64,000 nt of DNA, from NCBI GenBank assembly GCA_964019695.1, contig OZ026514.1, positions 104,318,345-104,382,344 on the forward strand. The letters run 5' to 3'. Under the pieces are notes generated by a model, which saw only the letters and a list, made by a program, of their open reading frames with translations, was not told the DNA's origin and did not search any database. Both the position numbers and the translations under genes were made by a program. Origin of the DNA: Loripinus fragilis (lineage: Eukaryota > Mollusca > Bivalvia > Lucinida > Lucinidae). Within the stretch, counting starts at the first letter, position 1, and each line of letters begins with the position of its first letter. Positions 35,455 through 47,351 of the stretch are shown here, in pieces.

Positions 35455-36726
35455 CCATGCTAAGTACTTTCCAAATGCCCCTCGTATGTGCCGGAACAAA
35501 TGCACTGTATTCGTGAAAAAATCTTTTATCACCCTTTAAAAATACAGAATTACAGACCTCAAATTTGGAGGGAATCGGCACATGTGCCAATTTTGGACTT
35601 GCACATCTACATCTACATCCAATGTAGATAATCTTCATCTACATCCAAACTTTGTGTATGCGAGCAGCGAATGGTCTGTTGAACCTGCGCATATGCGCAG
35701 TCTCACCTGAGCCTTCGTTGATCGACAATGCTTTAAGTAGCAAATTCACATGCGCTGTCTCACCTGTTTATAAAACCGTTTGGAAACACTTTCCTCGACA
35801 GGTTCCATCTCATTCATTTAATGCAGTTTTCTGACTATTTTCAAAAATGTATTTCGAGAAAAGTTCGGAAATAATTCTGATAGATTGGTCACCGTGTTAA
35901 CATCATCCCCGCTTATTACTTGCTACCATGGCCTTCCTGTCGTACATCATACCACAGTCACATGTCATAACAATATTGTGACAATTTCATGAAACATCCC
36001 AAGCCAAACAAATAATCATTAAGATTGACATTAAACCCCGTGTTTGCACTGTGCATAAGGTTTGGTCGTTAAATATTGGCAATATCGTGTCCGTGATTTT
36101 GGTCCGCCACGACAGGTGAAGACCAACAGCTAGCTTATTGAAATTGCAAACGGCAAACACAATCACCAAACTGCGATAATATGCTTTCTGACCAGCGTAT
36201 TTGCAGTTTGTTTTTGAGCTGTCCGTAGCTTCCATATGCAACTTAAACCATTTCGGTCAAGACGACATAAGCCTTCATTCAAAACGGAAATTCTTCTTTG
36301 CAAACAGTCAGTGTGAAAAGAGTTTGGAAGGCGTTTATTTGTCCTGTTATTGACTTGCCCTGTGACCTAATCAATTACGCGCCAACAGGCAAGGCCGAAA
36401 TCGGGAGAAAGCGGGTCAGATGTCAGCCGACTTTGCTGGGCATGAGAGACAAGCATTCAAATATGTTTGTCTTCAAAGACAGTTAAAAATTGATCTATGA
36501 AAATCTAAATTAACTGTAAAATTTGGGTTCAGGAGAATCCGTCAAATCAAATATGCATCGTTGAACGTGTTGACAAATTCGAATGTCTTGATTTCACAGT
36601 CCCGTGTTTGTGGGTTTAGCAAATATTGCTGAAATTGTATGCTTAAAGGAAACAAATGAGCAACCACATACAGTATTGGTACAAAATGTACTTATTACGA
36701 GGGGCATTTGGAAGTTCTTAGCATGG
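35455..36726. repeat. Inverted 32-bp repeats 1.2 kb apart (mariner-like ends facing each other)
   Basis: CCATGCTAAGTACTTTCC then AAATGCCCCTCGTA at 35455-35486 is matched inverted by TACGAGGGGCATTTGGAAG then TTCTTAGCATGG at 36696-36726. TACGAGGG with TA is typical of mariner ends, yet the TA sides face inward. Either these are two separate solo ends or the true termini are the CCATGC sides. No gene is recognised in between (frames at 35652-35834, 35987-36241 and 36298-36486 have no known domain). Confidence 0.65.
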
Positions 36727-38228
36727 CATCATAACTCTACAATGCGTTGATGAAATGTTATCAAATAATACATATTTGAAAACTAGCATTCAACGGCTAC
36801 TTGATGGTTTAATTTTTATCGAAAAAGGACTCGGCGTGCACGTGCAGCGCATACATGTACTCAAAATGAGTAGGGTTTATACACTGGCTGAAATTGTAAG
36901 CAAAATATTTGTAAAAAAAGAAGGAAAATTGGGGACACTATTTACGATCATGGTTTGACAAATTAACGATTTGGTGCCAACGTATTATTTATCAACATAT
37001 ACTATGCAACCACTGCTTGCACGACTTACACCTAGAAAAATTTTCCTTGAAAAACAATAATAAAATAAATACCGCCATTTTATGGGAAATAGCGATCTAT
37101 CCAAAGCTTTGATATTTTTTTTTTTTTTACAGCTAATAGCTTAATTTATAAGTTTTTTGCGTTTGAAGTTGACATTTTCATGATAAAAATGAACAGGTGT
37201 CAGTTTCTAAGTAAACCAGTTTGGGTACTTGACGGAACTGCTTCAGCAATTATTGAAATATGGCGATGAACGTTTATATTTCTAAACAGCGCTACTAATG
37301 GGAATGTCGAGTGGTCTCATGTCGTCCAGCGATTTTACTTTCGCTTAAATAAAGTGCTTTAAAGAGCTATTGGAAAAGCAAGATAAAATTGGTCAGCATT
37401 TCTATATCATTCTGTCAGTAGAGCCACCTGGGAGGAAGTTTTTGGTTATTTAATCATTTTTAGATGGTCAACCAGCAAAGAAAATAATTATGTATAATTC
37501 GGTTTTGACATATGCAAATTAAAAAAAATACCAGGTAAATCCAAATATTTCTGTTTATGTGATGTTTCCGCTTTATTTGGAGAAACCCTAAATTGCATGC
37601 ATGTTAACAAGAAAGGCAAAGACCAGCCTAATCGTACCAAAATCAAATAGCAATTGCATGTTCTTTGTAATTGCTGTAAAGCTAAATAATAGTTACAGGC
37701 ACTGTACAATTTAGTTGTAGTTTTGACTTTGCCCTTTTCAAATAAAACAGATAAAACTTTTACAAAATTTTGAAAATGTCACTTGTCCATTCACTTCAAT
37801 GACGACATAATGCAAAAATTGTCAAAACACATTGCAAATTGTTTAAATTTCTGCAGCTTTAAAATGAATAGATGAAATTTAATTTAAAAAATAATATTAC
37901 CCTATTAATTAACTTTAAATGATACCAAAGGCATGGTAATATGTCGGCTAGCTGTAGCATCGAAAATTTTCTTGCAAACGTGAAAATGCATTGAAGAGCA
38001 AAACAAAAATAGACTAACACGCATTCAATTTCGAGATTAGCAAAGGCTGACATTAGTTTTATGTTTAAATGGTTTGCAAGGACAAACCCGAGACAGCGAC
38101 AAGAGTTGTGCCTAAATCATTTGCAAAAAACACAGTTGCTTTAACCTGTTTTAAAATTCTATTTTTAAGTTATATTTATATGGTGTATAACCCCTGGCGT
38201 AATGATCATAATTTGACCGTGCCAGTAT
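36727..38228. other. Gene-free stretch, nothing recognised
   Basis: AT-rich. Several 60-75 codon frames lack recognisable similarity. A T-run lies at about 37117-37130. Confidence 0.4.
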
Positions 38229-38250
38229 TAAAAGAAAGAAAGAAAGAAAT
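38229..38250 (+). repeat. (GAAA)n short microsatellite
   Basis: About five AAAG/GAAA units, AAAAGAAAGAAAGAAAGAAA. Confidence 0.9.
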
Positions 38251-38481
38251 AACAACACCGAACAGACTAAATTCTAATGATGCTGAACTTAATCAGTTTA
38301 AACAAAACCAAAGACGATATGATTTCTAGTATATGATTAATACAACACAATACAAATTCATTAGCATATCAGCAAAATACAATGCCTTTGGCTATATACA
38401 ATACAAAGCAATATGACACGTCTAGCTATTATGTTATACAAAAACACAAGCACAGTCGGCTGCAGAGACAAACGTCACAAG

Positions 38482-38746
38482 TGCGGATCCAGGGGGGGGG
38501 ACAGGGGGTCCGGACCCCCCTGGAAAATCACAAGTTATATGGGTTTCTATAGGGAACAAGCAATCGGAACCCCCCTGGAAAAAGTTGGACCCCCCCCCCT
38601 GGAAAATGTTGGACCCCCTCTTCCTTTGAAATTGACCATTTGACTTCTGTAAAATAAGCTGAGGACTAAAAAAACCGTTGTCTGTGCTTTTTTGTCATAC
38701 TGACCTGGACCCCCCCCCCCCACGGACGAAAATTCCTGGATCCGCG
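38482..38746. mobile_element. GCGGATCCAG MITE, copy 1
   Basis: Ends TGCGGATCCAGGGGG and CCTGGATCCGCGCA are inverted repeats. The interior has several C-runs (GGACCCCCC) and GTTGGACCCC blocks. Same family as 58637-58928. About 265 bp. Confidence 0.8.
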
Positions 38747-39657
38747 CATGCGTCATCACCCCATCCGTTAGTTATACACATACGCATGTTCAAAATGTAT
38801 AAACAAGGGCAAAACCAGAACAGACTGGCATAAACTTTTTTTCAAATGTCCCGAGACGACTGACATAAGTTCTGTCCTTTAAAGACTTGCAAGGTCAAAG
38901 CAGATACTTTGAAAATGACTGGGCTTTCTTGAATTGTAAGAACTAAGACATATATTGTATGAATTCCTTTCTATATTCTAATAGTGTACAAGATAAAAAA
39001 AAAGGACTGGCGTAAGTTCTCGATTCAAACGACCTGAGTTTGGCACAACAAATGTTTTAATGATTATGAAGAACAAAACCAAGACTGCCAAAGGTTCTTT
39101 GCTTCCATTATATGCTTATAAAGATGACAAAGATTCTATAATATGATTAAATGTTAAAAGTTTTGTTTGTAATGGCGAACAGAAGCTGAAAGAATTCCAT
39201 CCAGGTATAAACCTTGTTGTCCCATCCTTAAACGTCTCGTACGTCGCAGGGCTAGCCCTAAACTTCACTTACTGTTCAGCTTGTTGGGAATACACGTTCT
39301 TTGGCAATATGTCTGGGTAGTATTTTTTCTCAATTTCTTAAAGATTAGTGTCAATGGTCAATAAACCTGAGCTGAAGTGTGTTAGGTGCTCCAACCCGTA
39401 CCCCCAGGCAAGCAGACGACAGTCGAAAACATTAGAACTGAATTATCCAACTGTGGAACGTGCCAGTTACGTCTAAACCGCGAAGCCTGCGGGCCATTAA
39501 AACATTATATCAGGCACCTCTTGAGAAATACTGTCTTCGAGGTTGCAACGAGGTCATATTCGAATGTCCCTGTTCAGCTACAGAAACCAGTTAGAATCTT
39601 GAAATTTTGACTGCAGTTAGTACACACATTGCATTGTATCAGTATTGAACGAAATAT
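38747..39657. other. Gene-free stretch, nothing recognised
   Basis: No supported frame. The 74-codon frame at 39386-39610 has no recognised domain. Confidence 0.4.
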
Positions 39658-39701
39658 GGCGCTGATCAGACTGAAAAGATGTGCAGTCCGATCAGCGCCT
39701 T
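39658..39701. repeat. Hairpin of the covarying family
   Basis: GGCGCTGATCAGACTG and CAGTCCGATCAGCGCC form a 16-bp stem with one mismatch around a 10-12 nt loop. Confidence 0.85.
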
Positions 39702-39803
39702 TGACTCTCCAAGGACCATAATATCAACAAACTTGGTAGAAGTCTACCGGGTAATGCTTCATAACACGTTTTCTCAAGAAGAGGTTCAAAAGTAACTGAT
39801 CTA

Positions 39804-40010
39804 TTAACTCTTTGCCTGTTAGCGGCGATTTTTGTTGTCTGCTCATAAACTTTACAAAAAGTTTGGACCCAGGGTCCAACTCTGGATCTAAAACGTTTGA
39901 CAGTCTGTTAGTGTTCCTTAAAGAGTTCTTATTAAAAAAGGTAGATTTTGAAAAAAAGTTAGCATACGAAATCAAAAGCATGAAAAATTAGCCAGCATGC
40001 AAAGAGCTAG
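39804..40010. mobile_element. TTAA-bounded MITE with internal hairpin
   Basis: The left end TTAACTCTTTGCCTG is mirrored by GCATGCAAAGAGCTAG on the right. TTGTCTGCTCATAAAC and GGACCCAGGGTCC lie inside. It has the same plan as 40340-40551 and 61166-61385, with a degenerate right TTAA (CTAG). Confidence 0.65.
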
Positions 40011-40339
40011 ATGAACGTGTGGCTCTCTCATTTAATTTCAACTACCTTCGGGCCATCACTTGCGATACATTCAGTTTCTGCAATCAGATGGAATTTTAAT
40101 TTCTCACCTAGACGGTTCATCTAACAGATAACTAATAGATAAAGCATTAATAGTTTAATCTTCAATCAATCTAGAGCAGTCTTTTTTTAGTTTTATTCAC
40201 ACCTATCCAGGATATCGTAATAGTGTGACTCTATCACATCAGCAGCACCCAGAATCAAGTCCTTGAGTACGAAATAAAATTTCTACCACCCCCTTCCCCT
40301 CCCCCACACACACATCATCACTACCTTCGCGCCCACGCC

Positions 40340-40551
40340 TTAACTCTTTACCTCCTGGCGTCGTCTGCTGATAACCTTTGCAAACAGATTGTACACAGAC
40401 CAGGCCCGAGAAAATGTCGGGCCTGGTCTGGGGTCCAAACTGTTTGACACTCTGATGGTATTCCTAAAAGATTTTTTCGAAAAAATTGATTTTGAAAAAA
40501 ATCAACAGACGACAAAAAGGATGAAAAAATACTCAATAGGCAAAGAGTTAA
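40340..40551. mobile_element. TTAA-bounded MITE with internal hairpin
   Basis: TTAACTCTTTACCTCC on the left and AATAGGCAAAGAGTTAA on the right, both ending in TTAA. The next layer is GTCGTCTGCTGAT against ATCAACAGACGAC; the core stem is CAGACCAGGCCCGA/TCGGGCCTGGTCTG (perfect). A piggyBac-like end (TTAA plus CYCTTT) is likely. Confidence 0.75.
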
Positions 40552-40599
40552 GTGTTTTGAAGTTATACGATATGCCTAAAAGTTTCAAGACAATATGTT

Positions 40600-40850
40600 T
40601 AAAGAGACTAGGTCTGTAACTATGAACATTTTTCGAAAAAAAATCTTTTCTTTTTAAATCATTTGTAAAAATAAAATTAAGTTTTGTTTTCACAATAAAT
40701 ATGTTCAGTACAGCTGAAAACTGCATAGAAAAGTGAATTATCTTATAAAAACAGGTGTTTTTTCTCTTATTTGTAATTATTAACGTCCCTCCAATAATTC
40801 TAGACGGTTGATTTTTAACATAAATGCTGTTGCTTTGATAGTGATAATTT
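40600..40850 (-). repeat. Dispersed repeat pair, copy 2 (inverse of 34549-34800)
   Basis: Reverse complement of the repeat at 34549-34800, with small gaps. It starts at GAGACTAGGTCTGTAACTAT. Confidence 0.8.
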
Positions 40851-41179
40851 GTTAAGACTTACGAAAATGGTAATTTGTTTACCTGAATTTGAGTAGTTTT
40901 ACTGTATTCTTGAAAAAAAAGAAACTTTATTTCTTAAATTAGAAGATCAAAAGTTACAGACTATGCAGCTTTAAGAGCTGAGGAATTAAAGCCCATTAGA
41001 TGAACAAAGGGCACTACAGCACATGGTGCCCTGTATTGATCAAGAGTCTTTTAAAGCACTGGCAACCATTTTGTTTGTTCGCACAATTCTGCTAGGGGGC
41101 ACCATGAGGGACAATCGTTAAATTTTGAAATTGGGTCAGCTTCTCACAACTTTATTTTTGGTCACTTAGTTTACAGGAG
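40851..41179. other. Gene-free stretch, nothing recognised
   Basis: No motif or frame of note. Confidence 0.4.
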
Positions 41180-41452
41180 CAGAGGACATCTATGTGTCTT
41201 GATCCACATCAGAAATAAGGATGAGGATAGTACCTTGAAACATGTTTAAGCCCTCTAGTAATTTTCTTACTAACCCCCAAGGCTGGGCTTCTTTTGTGGA
41301 TCCTTTCTTACTTGTTTTTTGTGTTTGTCTGGCATACTATCTTGTCTGTTTCTTGCCTCTCTTGTATGTGATGTTTTCTTGTGTTTTGTCACTTTCCCAA
41401 ATGGTGTCCTGGGTAAGGTATGGTACTTGATTGTATCGATTCCTGATACTAT
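41180..41452 (-). repeat. Dispersed repeat R1, inverted copy
   Basis: On the minus strand: GATCAGGAATCG-like start near 41452, TACCATACCTTACCCAGGAC, ATCCACAAAAGAAGCCCAGC and GGCTTAAACATG. The short frames WVRYGT/LIVSIPD are read-through of R1. Confidence 0.75.
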
Positions 41453-42611
41453 CCTTCTTCCTTACTTTCTTATTTTTCACAAATTATATAAATTGAGTAA
41501 TGTTTTATATATGCCTAATTTTAGATGTTGTTGATAGTACCTAATTGTGACAAGTAGCAATATTAGTCTTGTGAAAAGAATTGAGCCAACCTTTATGACT
41601 GTGTTGGTGAAGATATTTTCCACGAGTTAAAACTTTCAGATTTTATCGATCCCTTGACTAGAGGTTAAAAAGAAAATGCATTGTTTTCTAAATCATATTT
41701 TCTGTGAAGTTTTAAAAGGGTATTTGGTACATTTTCATTAACAACAACATAACTATTCACTTAGTAACTGTCGTTGTAGATCACTTAGTACAGTAGGTTA
41801 TCCACTAGTAATTTTTAGTCAGCACTTTAGCACACAATATGGGTAAAATAAGCCTCCTTGCAGCAAAGCTTTTAATAGAGTTTGGGTCAGGCGATGGCGC
41901 TGAGTTATTTAATCATAGCATCTGGGTGCCCTATTTGTTTTTCTGAGAATAAGTCAAGGACCTGCTGTGTTCCAAGCATGTGTGGCATGAGTTGTTTTAT
42001 GCTGTTCTTTCTTGTCTATCCTAACTTTTTTTTCTATTTTCTTAGTTGCTTGTCATGAATATACAAATAATGTAGACTATTGCCGTAAAGCCGTCAGTTG
42101 TTGTCAGTAACTGTTGGTGAAAGACACTAAGTGTACAATTGGTTATCCAATTAGGTAGTCCAATCCTGTCCAGGAATAGTGTCGGTTATGGATAAATGAC
42201 CGGCTCAACATCTTTTGACTGAACCACAAAACACCAATGAAACAAAGCAACCAATACCTTTGTCAATTTTATTTTCAGATAGGTCTGTTTTCCTATGCCA
42301 TTATCGCTTAAACACTGAACCAAAGTTATAAGTGGCCACCTACACATTTTTGCGCCTGTTCAGAAAGCAAACATTGCTCTTACAAAATTTTAATTCCATA
42401 AAAAATACAGGCTTTTTCGAGATTCTGAAAATTATGCCATATCAAAATGTCTGGTAGATCTTGCTTAGACGAAGTCAGAGTAAAGGTACCTTCAATTAAA
42501 AAAGTCACACTTTTTACTGTGATATAAAATATTCCTCAGATATATTATCAATTTATATTTTAATTAGTTTGAAGCTGTTAATAAGAGCTAAGATATAAAA
42601 GTAAGTAATGG
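41453..42611. other. Gene-free stretch, nothing recognised
   Basis: AT-rich. Faint internal similarity between 41765-41815 and 42108-42155 (both end GGTTATCCA). No supported gene. Confidence 0.4.
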
Positions 42612-42868
42612 TGCAAAGATCAGGAATCGATACAATCAAGTACCACACCTGACCCAGGATACCAATGGGAAAGTGACAAACTCACAGAAGACACCACAAA
42701 CGAGAGCCAAGAGGTCAGCCCTTTCCCAGCAGGTGACCACAAAGCACATATAAACAGACGCGCACAAAACATAGCAAACACAAGACAGAACAAAAACATA
42801 AAAGATCCACAAAAGAAGTACCGCCTTGGAACGGTCAGTAAAATATTTTACTGGAGGGCTTAAACCGG
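42612..42868 (+). repeat. Dispersed repeat R1, copy
   Basis: GCAAAGATCAGGAATCGATA, CACCTGACCCAGGATACCAA, ACGAGAGCCAAGAGGTCAGC, TTTCCCAGCAGGTGACCACA and GGAGGGCTTAAACCGGTTT in R1 order. Confidence 0.87.
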
Positions 42869-43164
42869 TTTAAGATAAAAAAAGAATCAAAAGTTTTATG
42901 ACAATTGAAATCTCTGTTTCTCCTCTAAGTTAACACGAAGGCAGCCACTATCAGCAGCTTAATCAAAGAGTTTTAGCTTTAACCATGCAATTTGCATTGC
43001 TCTGTACACTTTATTATCTTTGGCGTGGCATTGAAATTTCAGCAATTATTCATTATGAAAAGGCTTCACTGTTTTATTTAAAATATCAAAAATATATTTG
43101 GCATATGCCATTTAAATGACCTTTAAAATTTCACGATAAAACCGGAAGTGGACATCAGTCTTGA

Positions 43165-45800
43165 AAGAACAAGTAGCCCAATGGGCAACGATCGCTCACC
43201 ATGGAGCCAGCATACTGTTTGAAAACACCATAATTTACGATGCTCAAAGGCAGATAACTCTGAACTTGAAACGGTGAATTAATTCAAAAACATAAGATAT
43301 TATGGCGGTTCTAGTTATCTGCAAGTATTTAAAAGATCTGAATAAAAATTGCATAGGAAAAATTGGTGAAAGTGTAGTTTTCAGATACTCAAGGGCAGCC
43401 AACTCCGTAGTCAGTTATGGAATCTGACCGAAACTCAAACTCATCCATACTTTTATGTAAGTCCTGGTTACCAACAGGAATGAAGATAATCAAATGAAAA
43501 ATGAAGACCTGTGCTAGAGTGGTTACAACATTACCTAGTTATATTTAAGATGCTCAAGGGCAGCTAACTCTGTAGCTAGTGGATGGGTGTGGCGGAAAAT
43601 CAAACTTATTCAAACTTTTATGGAAGTCCTTGTTACCTGCAAATGAGGTAGATCCATTCAAAAATGAAGGTGCTAGAGTGGTCACAACAGATCTCCCATT
43701 GTAAGTCTATGCAGATTTTTTATGATGCTCAAAGGAAGTTAACTCCACAGTCTAAAGTTGGTTCTACTTTAGATTAAACTCTTCCAAGCTTTTATGGTTG
43801 TCCTTGTTACCTGAAAGAATGGAGAAGATCCAATAAAAAATGAAGGCGCTAGAGTGTTCACAACATTATCAATCAATTTTTAAGATGCTCAAGGGCAGCT
43901 AACTCCATAATAGGTGATGGGATCTTGACTGAATTCAAACTCATCCAAGCTTTCATAGTTGTCCGTCTTATCTGCAAGAATGAATATGATCTATTATAAA
44001 ATGAAAGCACTAGAGTGGTCACTACAATTCTCCCATTATAAGTCTATGCAGATGTTTTAAGATGCTCAAGGGCAGCTAACTCCACAGTCGCAGGTCTGAT
44101 CTGCCTAAATTTTGAACCCATCTAAGCTTTTATAGTTGACCTTGTTACCTGCAAGAATGAAGAACAAAAATGAAGGCGCTAGAGTGGTCACAACATTATC
44201 CATCAATTTTTAAGATGATCAAGGAGAGCTAACTCCATAATAGGTGATGGGATCTTGACGAAATTCAAACTCATTCAGGCTTTAATAGTTGTCCTTATTG
44301 TATGCAAGAATGAAGAAGATCCATTCAAAATTGAAAGCACTAGAGTGGTCACAACATTTTTCCCATTATAAGTCTATAGGGATTTTTCCAAACGCTCAAA
44401 GGCAGCTAACTCATAAGTCACGGGTCCGATCCTGCTGAATTTCGAACCCATGCCAGATATTATGGGTTTACTTGTTGCCTGCAAGAATGAAGAAGATCCA
44501 ATCAAAAATGAAGGAGCTAGAGTGGTCACAACATTATTCATTAATTTTTAAGATGCTTAAGGGGAGCTAACTCCAAAATGTGTGATGGGATCTTGACGAA
44601 ATTCAAAGTCATCCAAGCTTTAATAGTTGTTCTTATTGTATGCAAGAATTTAGAAGATCCATTCAAAATTGAAAGCACTAGAGTGGTCACAACATTTCTC
44701 CCATTATAAGTCAATGGAGATTTTTCCAAACGCGCAAGGGCAGGTAACTCATAAGTCCCTGGTCGGATCCTGCGAAATTTCGAACCCATTTGAGATATTA
44801 TGGGTTAACTTGTTGCCTGCAAGAATGAAGAAGATCCAATCAAAAATGAAGGAGCTAGAGTGGTCACAACAGTATTCATTAATTTTTCTGACGCTCAAGG
44901 GCAGCTAACTCCGAAGTCAGTAAAGGAATCTTGCCGAAATTCAAACTCATACAAGCTTTAATAGTTGTCTTTATCGTATGCAAGAATGAGGAAGATCCGT
45001 TTAAAATTGAAAGCACTAGAGTGGTCACAACATTTCTCCCATTATAAGTCTATGGGGATTTTTCCAAAGGCTCAAGGGCAGGTATCTCATAAGTCACTGG
45101 TCTGATCCTGCCGAATTTCGAACCCATCCGAGATATTATGGGTTTACTTGTTGCCTGCAAGAATGAAGAAGATCCAATCAAAAATAAAGGCGCTAGAGTG
45201 GTCACAACATTATTCACTAATTTTTCGGACACTCAAGGGCAGCTAATTCCGAAGTTAGTGATGGAATCTTGCCTAAATTCAAACTCATCCAACGTTTTAT
45301 GGTTGGTCTTGTTATCTGCAAGAATGAGGAAGATCCATCCAAAAATGAAGGTACTAGAGTGGTCACAACATATCTCCCATTATAAGTCTATGGGGATTTT
45401 TCAAGACACTCAAGGGCAGCTAACTCATAAGTCCCTGGTCGGATCCTGCCGAATTTCGAACCCATCCGAGATTTTATGATTTTTCTAGTTACCTGCAAGA
45501 ATAAAGAAGAACAAATCAAAAATGAAGGAGCTAGAGTGGTCACAAGGTTTTTCCCCATTATAACCCTATGGGAGCTATCTGTTGCCATGGAAACCAGAGT
45601 TCTGATCCGATCTGGCCCAAAACCTAATGCAGTCAATTCCCTACCCCAATGATGCTTCTGATGAAATTTGATTATGATTGGCCAGCTGGTTTCAGAGATA
45701 TTCATGTTTGAAAGTGTGGACGCACGGACTCACACACGGACGGACGCCGGCTCGAGTCCCATACTATAAGCTCACCCTGAGCTTTCGGCTCTGGTGAGCT
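43165..45800 (+). mobile_element. Pearl/HINE-like element: tandem array of about 167-bp units with inverted ends
   Basis: The 5' flank contains CGCTCACCATGGAGCC (43193-43208). About 14 units follow, each starting GATGCTCAAGGGCAGCTAAC and containing GCTAGAGTGGTCACAAC, at intervals of about 150-178 bp (near 43238, 43385, 43550, 43722, 43883, 44060, 44213, 44391, 44550, 44730, 44890, 45067, 45228 and 45407). Two unit subtypes alternate from about 44000. The 3' part has ACGGACGGACGCCGG and a terminal hairpin (45769-45800, AGCTCACC / GGTGAGCT). The arm GGCTCTGGTGAGCT is the inverse of the 5' flank. The layout resembles bivalve pearl elements and non-autonomous Helitrons carrying satellite arrays. 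Internal frames are not genes. Confidence 0.85.
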
Positions 45801-46742
45801 AATGACAGTAAAAAATGGCTATTCAAGCTATATTGTGTTTGGTCTATTATATTTACATAAAATAAAACGCATACAATGATATTAGTATGTGCAGTTGATT
45901 ATTTTCGAAAATATCGGAAAATGTGGAAAATGAGCTTTAAGCTAAAAAAAAATTCATAAAAAATCGTTCATAAGCAAAAATTCAGGAGTTTTGAGTTTTT
46001 TCAAGTTGGCTAGACGGGTTTGAAATCACCTGTACTTAAATTCGAAATAAAAATGCCCTCAAAACCCTTATTTTCTTCAAAAATTTGATTTTTGCATTTT
46101 TGAATTATAAAATTGTGAAGTGATAGAAAACTCTTTCAAAGCCACATTTAACGTTTAGTCCATTGAAATTCACATATTTGGGCCAAAATTCATTTCAAAA
46201 ACATTAGCGCTAAGTCAGGAAAAATGAAATTGAAAAGTGGCCAAATAGAACTTCGTTTCAGTGTAGAAGACATACAATTTCATGATGTGCTGGGTCTCTA
46301 CCATCAGTAGAAGTCTTCATTTATTTTGTTTGGCAAATCAGATTTCAGGATGTCCTAAACAGAAGATCAAACGTATATAAACCCTTTGTCATTGTGACAG
46401 ACTTGAGGTACATTGCTCATGCTCATTTTTCTCATTTCGTTTGCCTTCCGTTGAATCTGTAATCATAACTTCTTCATACTATTCAAATATATATTGTTCT
46501 GTTAGTATTATTAGGTACATTGTGGAATGTTTTTTCTTACAATACCAGGGTACAATGGTAAAAACCACTGCTGTTAAACTCAGCATTGCGTCTAGTGTCA
46601 GCTCTTATCAGTGATCAGTCTCCTCAATATAACACCAAAGCGTCATATCTAAATGGACAAAGTGTACCACATGGGGAAGTCGAGCCAAGGAGGCTGGTGT
46701 CCAGTGCCTCCAGAAGGGTCACAGATCCCTCAGGAGTTAATG
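45801..46742. other. Gene-free stretch, nothing recognised
   Basis: AT-rich with A-runs. No supported frame or shared repeat. Confidence 0.4.
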
Positions 46743-47154
46743 CAGGGTTCCCACAATAATTCAAAAACACAATTCCATGATTTTTCCATGATCAACAATG
46801 TAATTTCCATGACTATTTAATGCATGGCCTTCAACCTCCCCTTTTAGCGCCATCTTGACCACGCTGAGCATAAATACGGAATGCAGCAACAGTAATGTAT
46901 TTTAATAAGCATGCTTTTAGACCATGCATGCATTTTTAAATAATCAAAAATTGAAACCATCAGTAGCCAGAAAACTAGCTGTCAGACACACACATTTTGT
47001 GTCTGACAGCTAGTTTTCTGACTACTGGTGGTTTCATCAAATTATTTCACAAAATTCCATGATTTTTCCATGATTATTCAGGTTTTTTCAAATTCCATGA
47101 TTTTTCCATGCATGGGACTTTTTTGGTGATTTTCCAGAGCTTGTGGGAACCCTG
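46743..47154. mobile_element. hAT-like MITE with a nested palindrome
   Basis: Perfect 14-bp TIRs CAGGGTTCCCACAA / TTGTGGGAACCCTG, a form common among hAT MITEs, with repeated CCATGATTTTTCCATGA inside both ends. No clear 8-bp duplication was seen (AGTTAATG against TAAATGGC). A second fold-back sits inside (about 46940-47050). Confidence 0.82.
46940..47050. repeat. Nested palindrome
   Basis: CAGAAAACTAGCTGTCAGAC and its complement GTCTGACAGCTAGTTTTCTG flank a short ACACACACATTTTGT loop. The arms extend outward through CATCAGTAG/CTACTGGTG and GAAACC/GGTTTC. Confidence 0.88.
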
Positions 47155-47351
47155 TAAATGGCACAAGATGAATGATCAGGCCAGATGTTAAGTTATTACC
47201 AAATCTAGTTGAATCCCATGCATACATAAATTGCAGTAAAATTGTTTTGATAAAACCGACTCGTGGTAAAAGGATACAGCCGCAACTAATTTGCTTTTTA
47301 TCCTTTCTATTTGAATTATATATATATTATGATTTTTTTACGATACACCTA

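Noticed and set aside
45138..45705. Frames of 105-113 codons on both strands
   Set aside because: They lie wholly inside the 167-bp tandem array and repeat with it.
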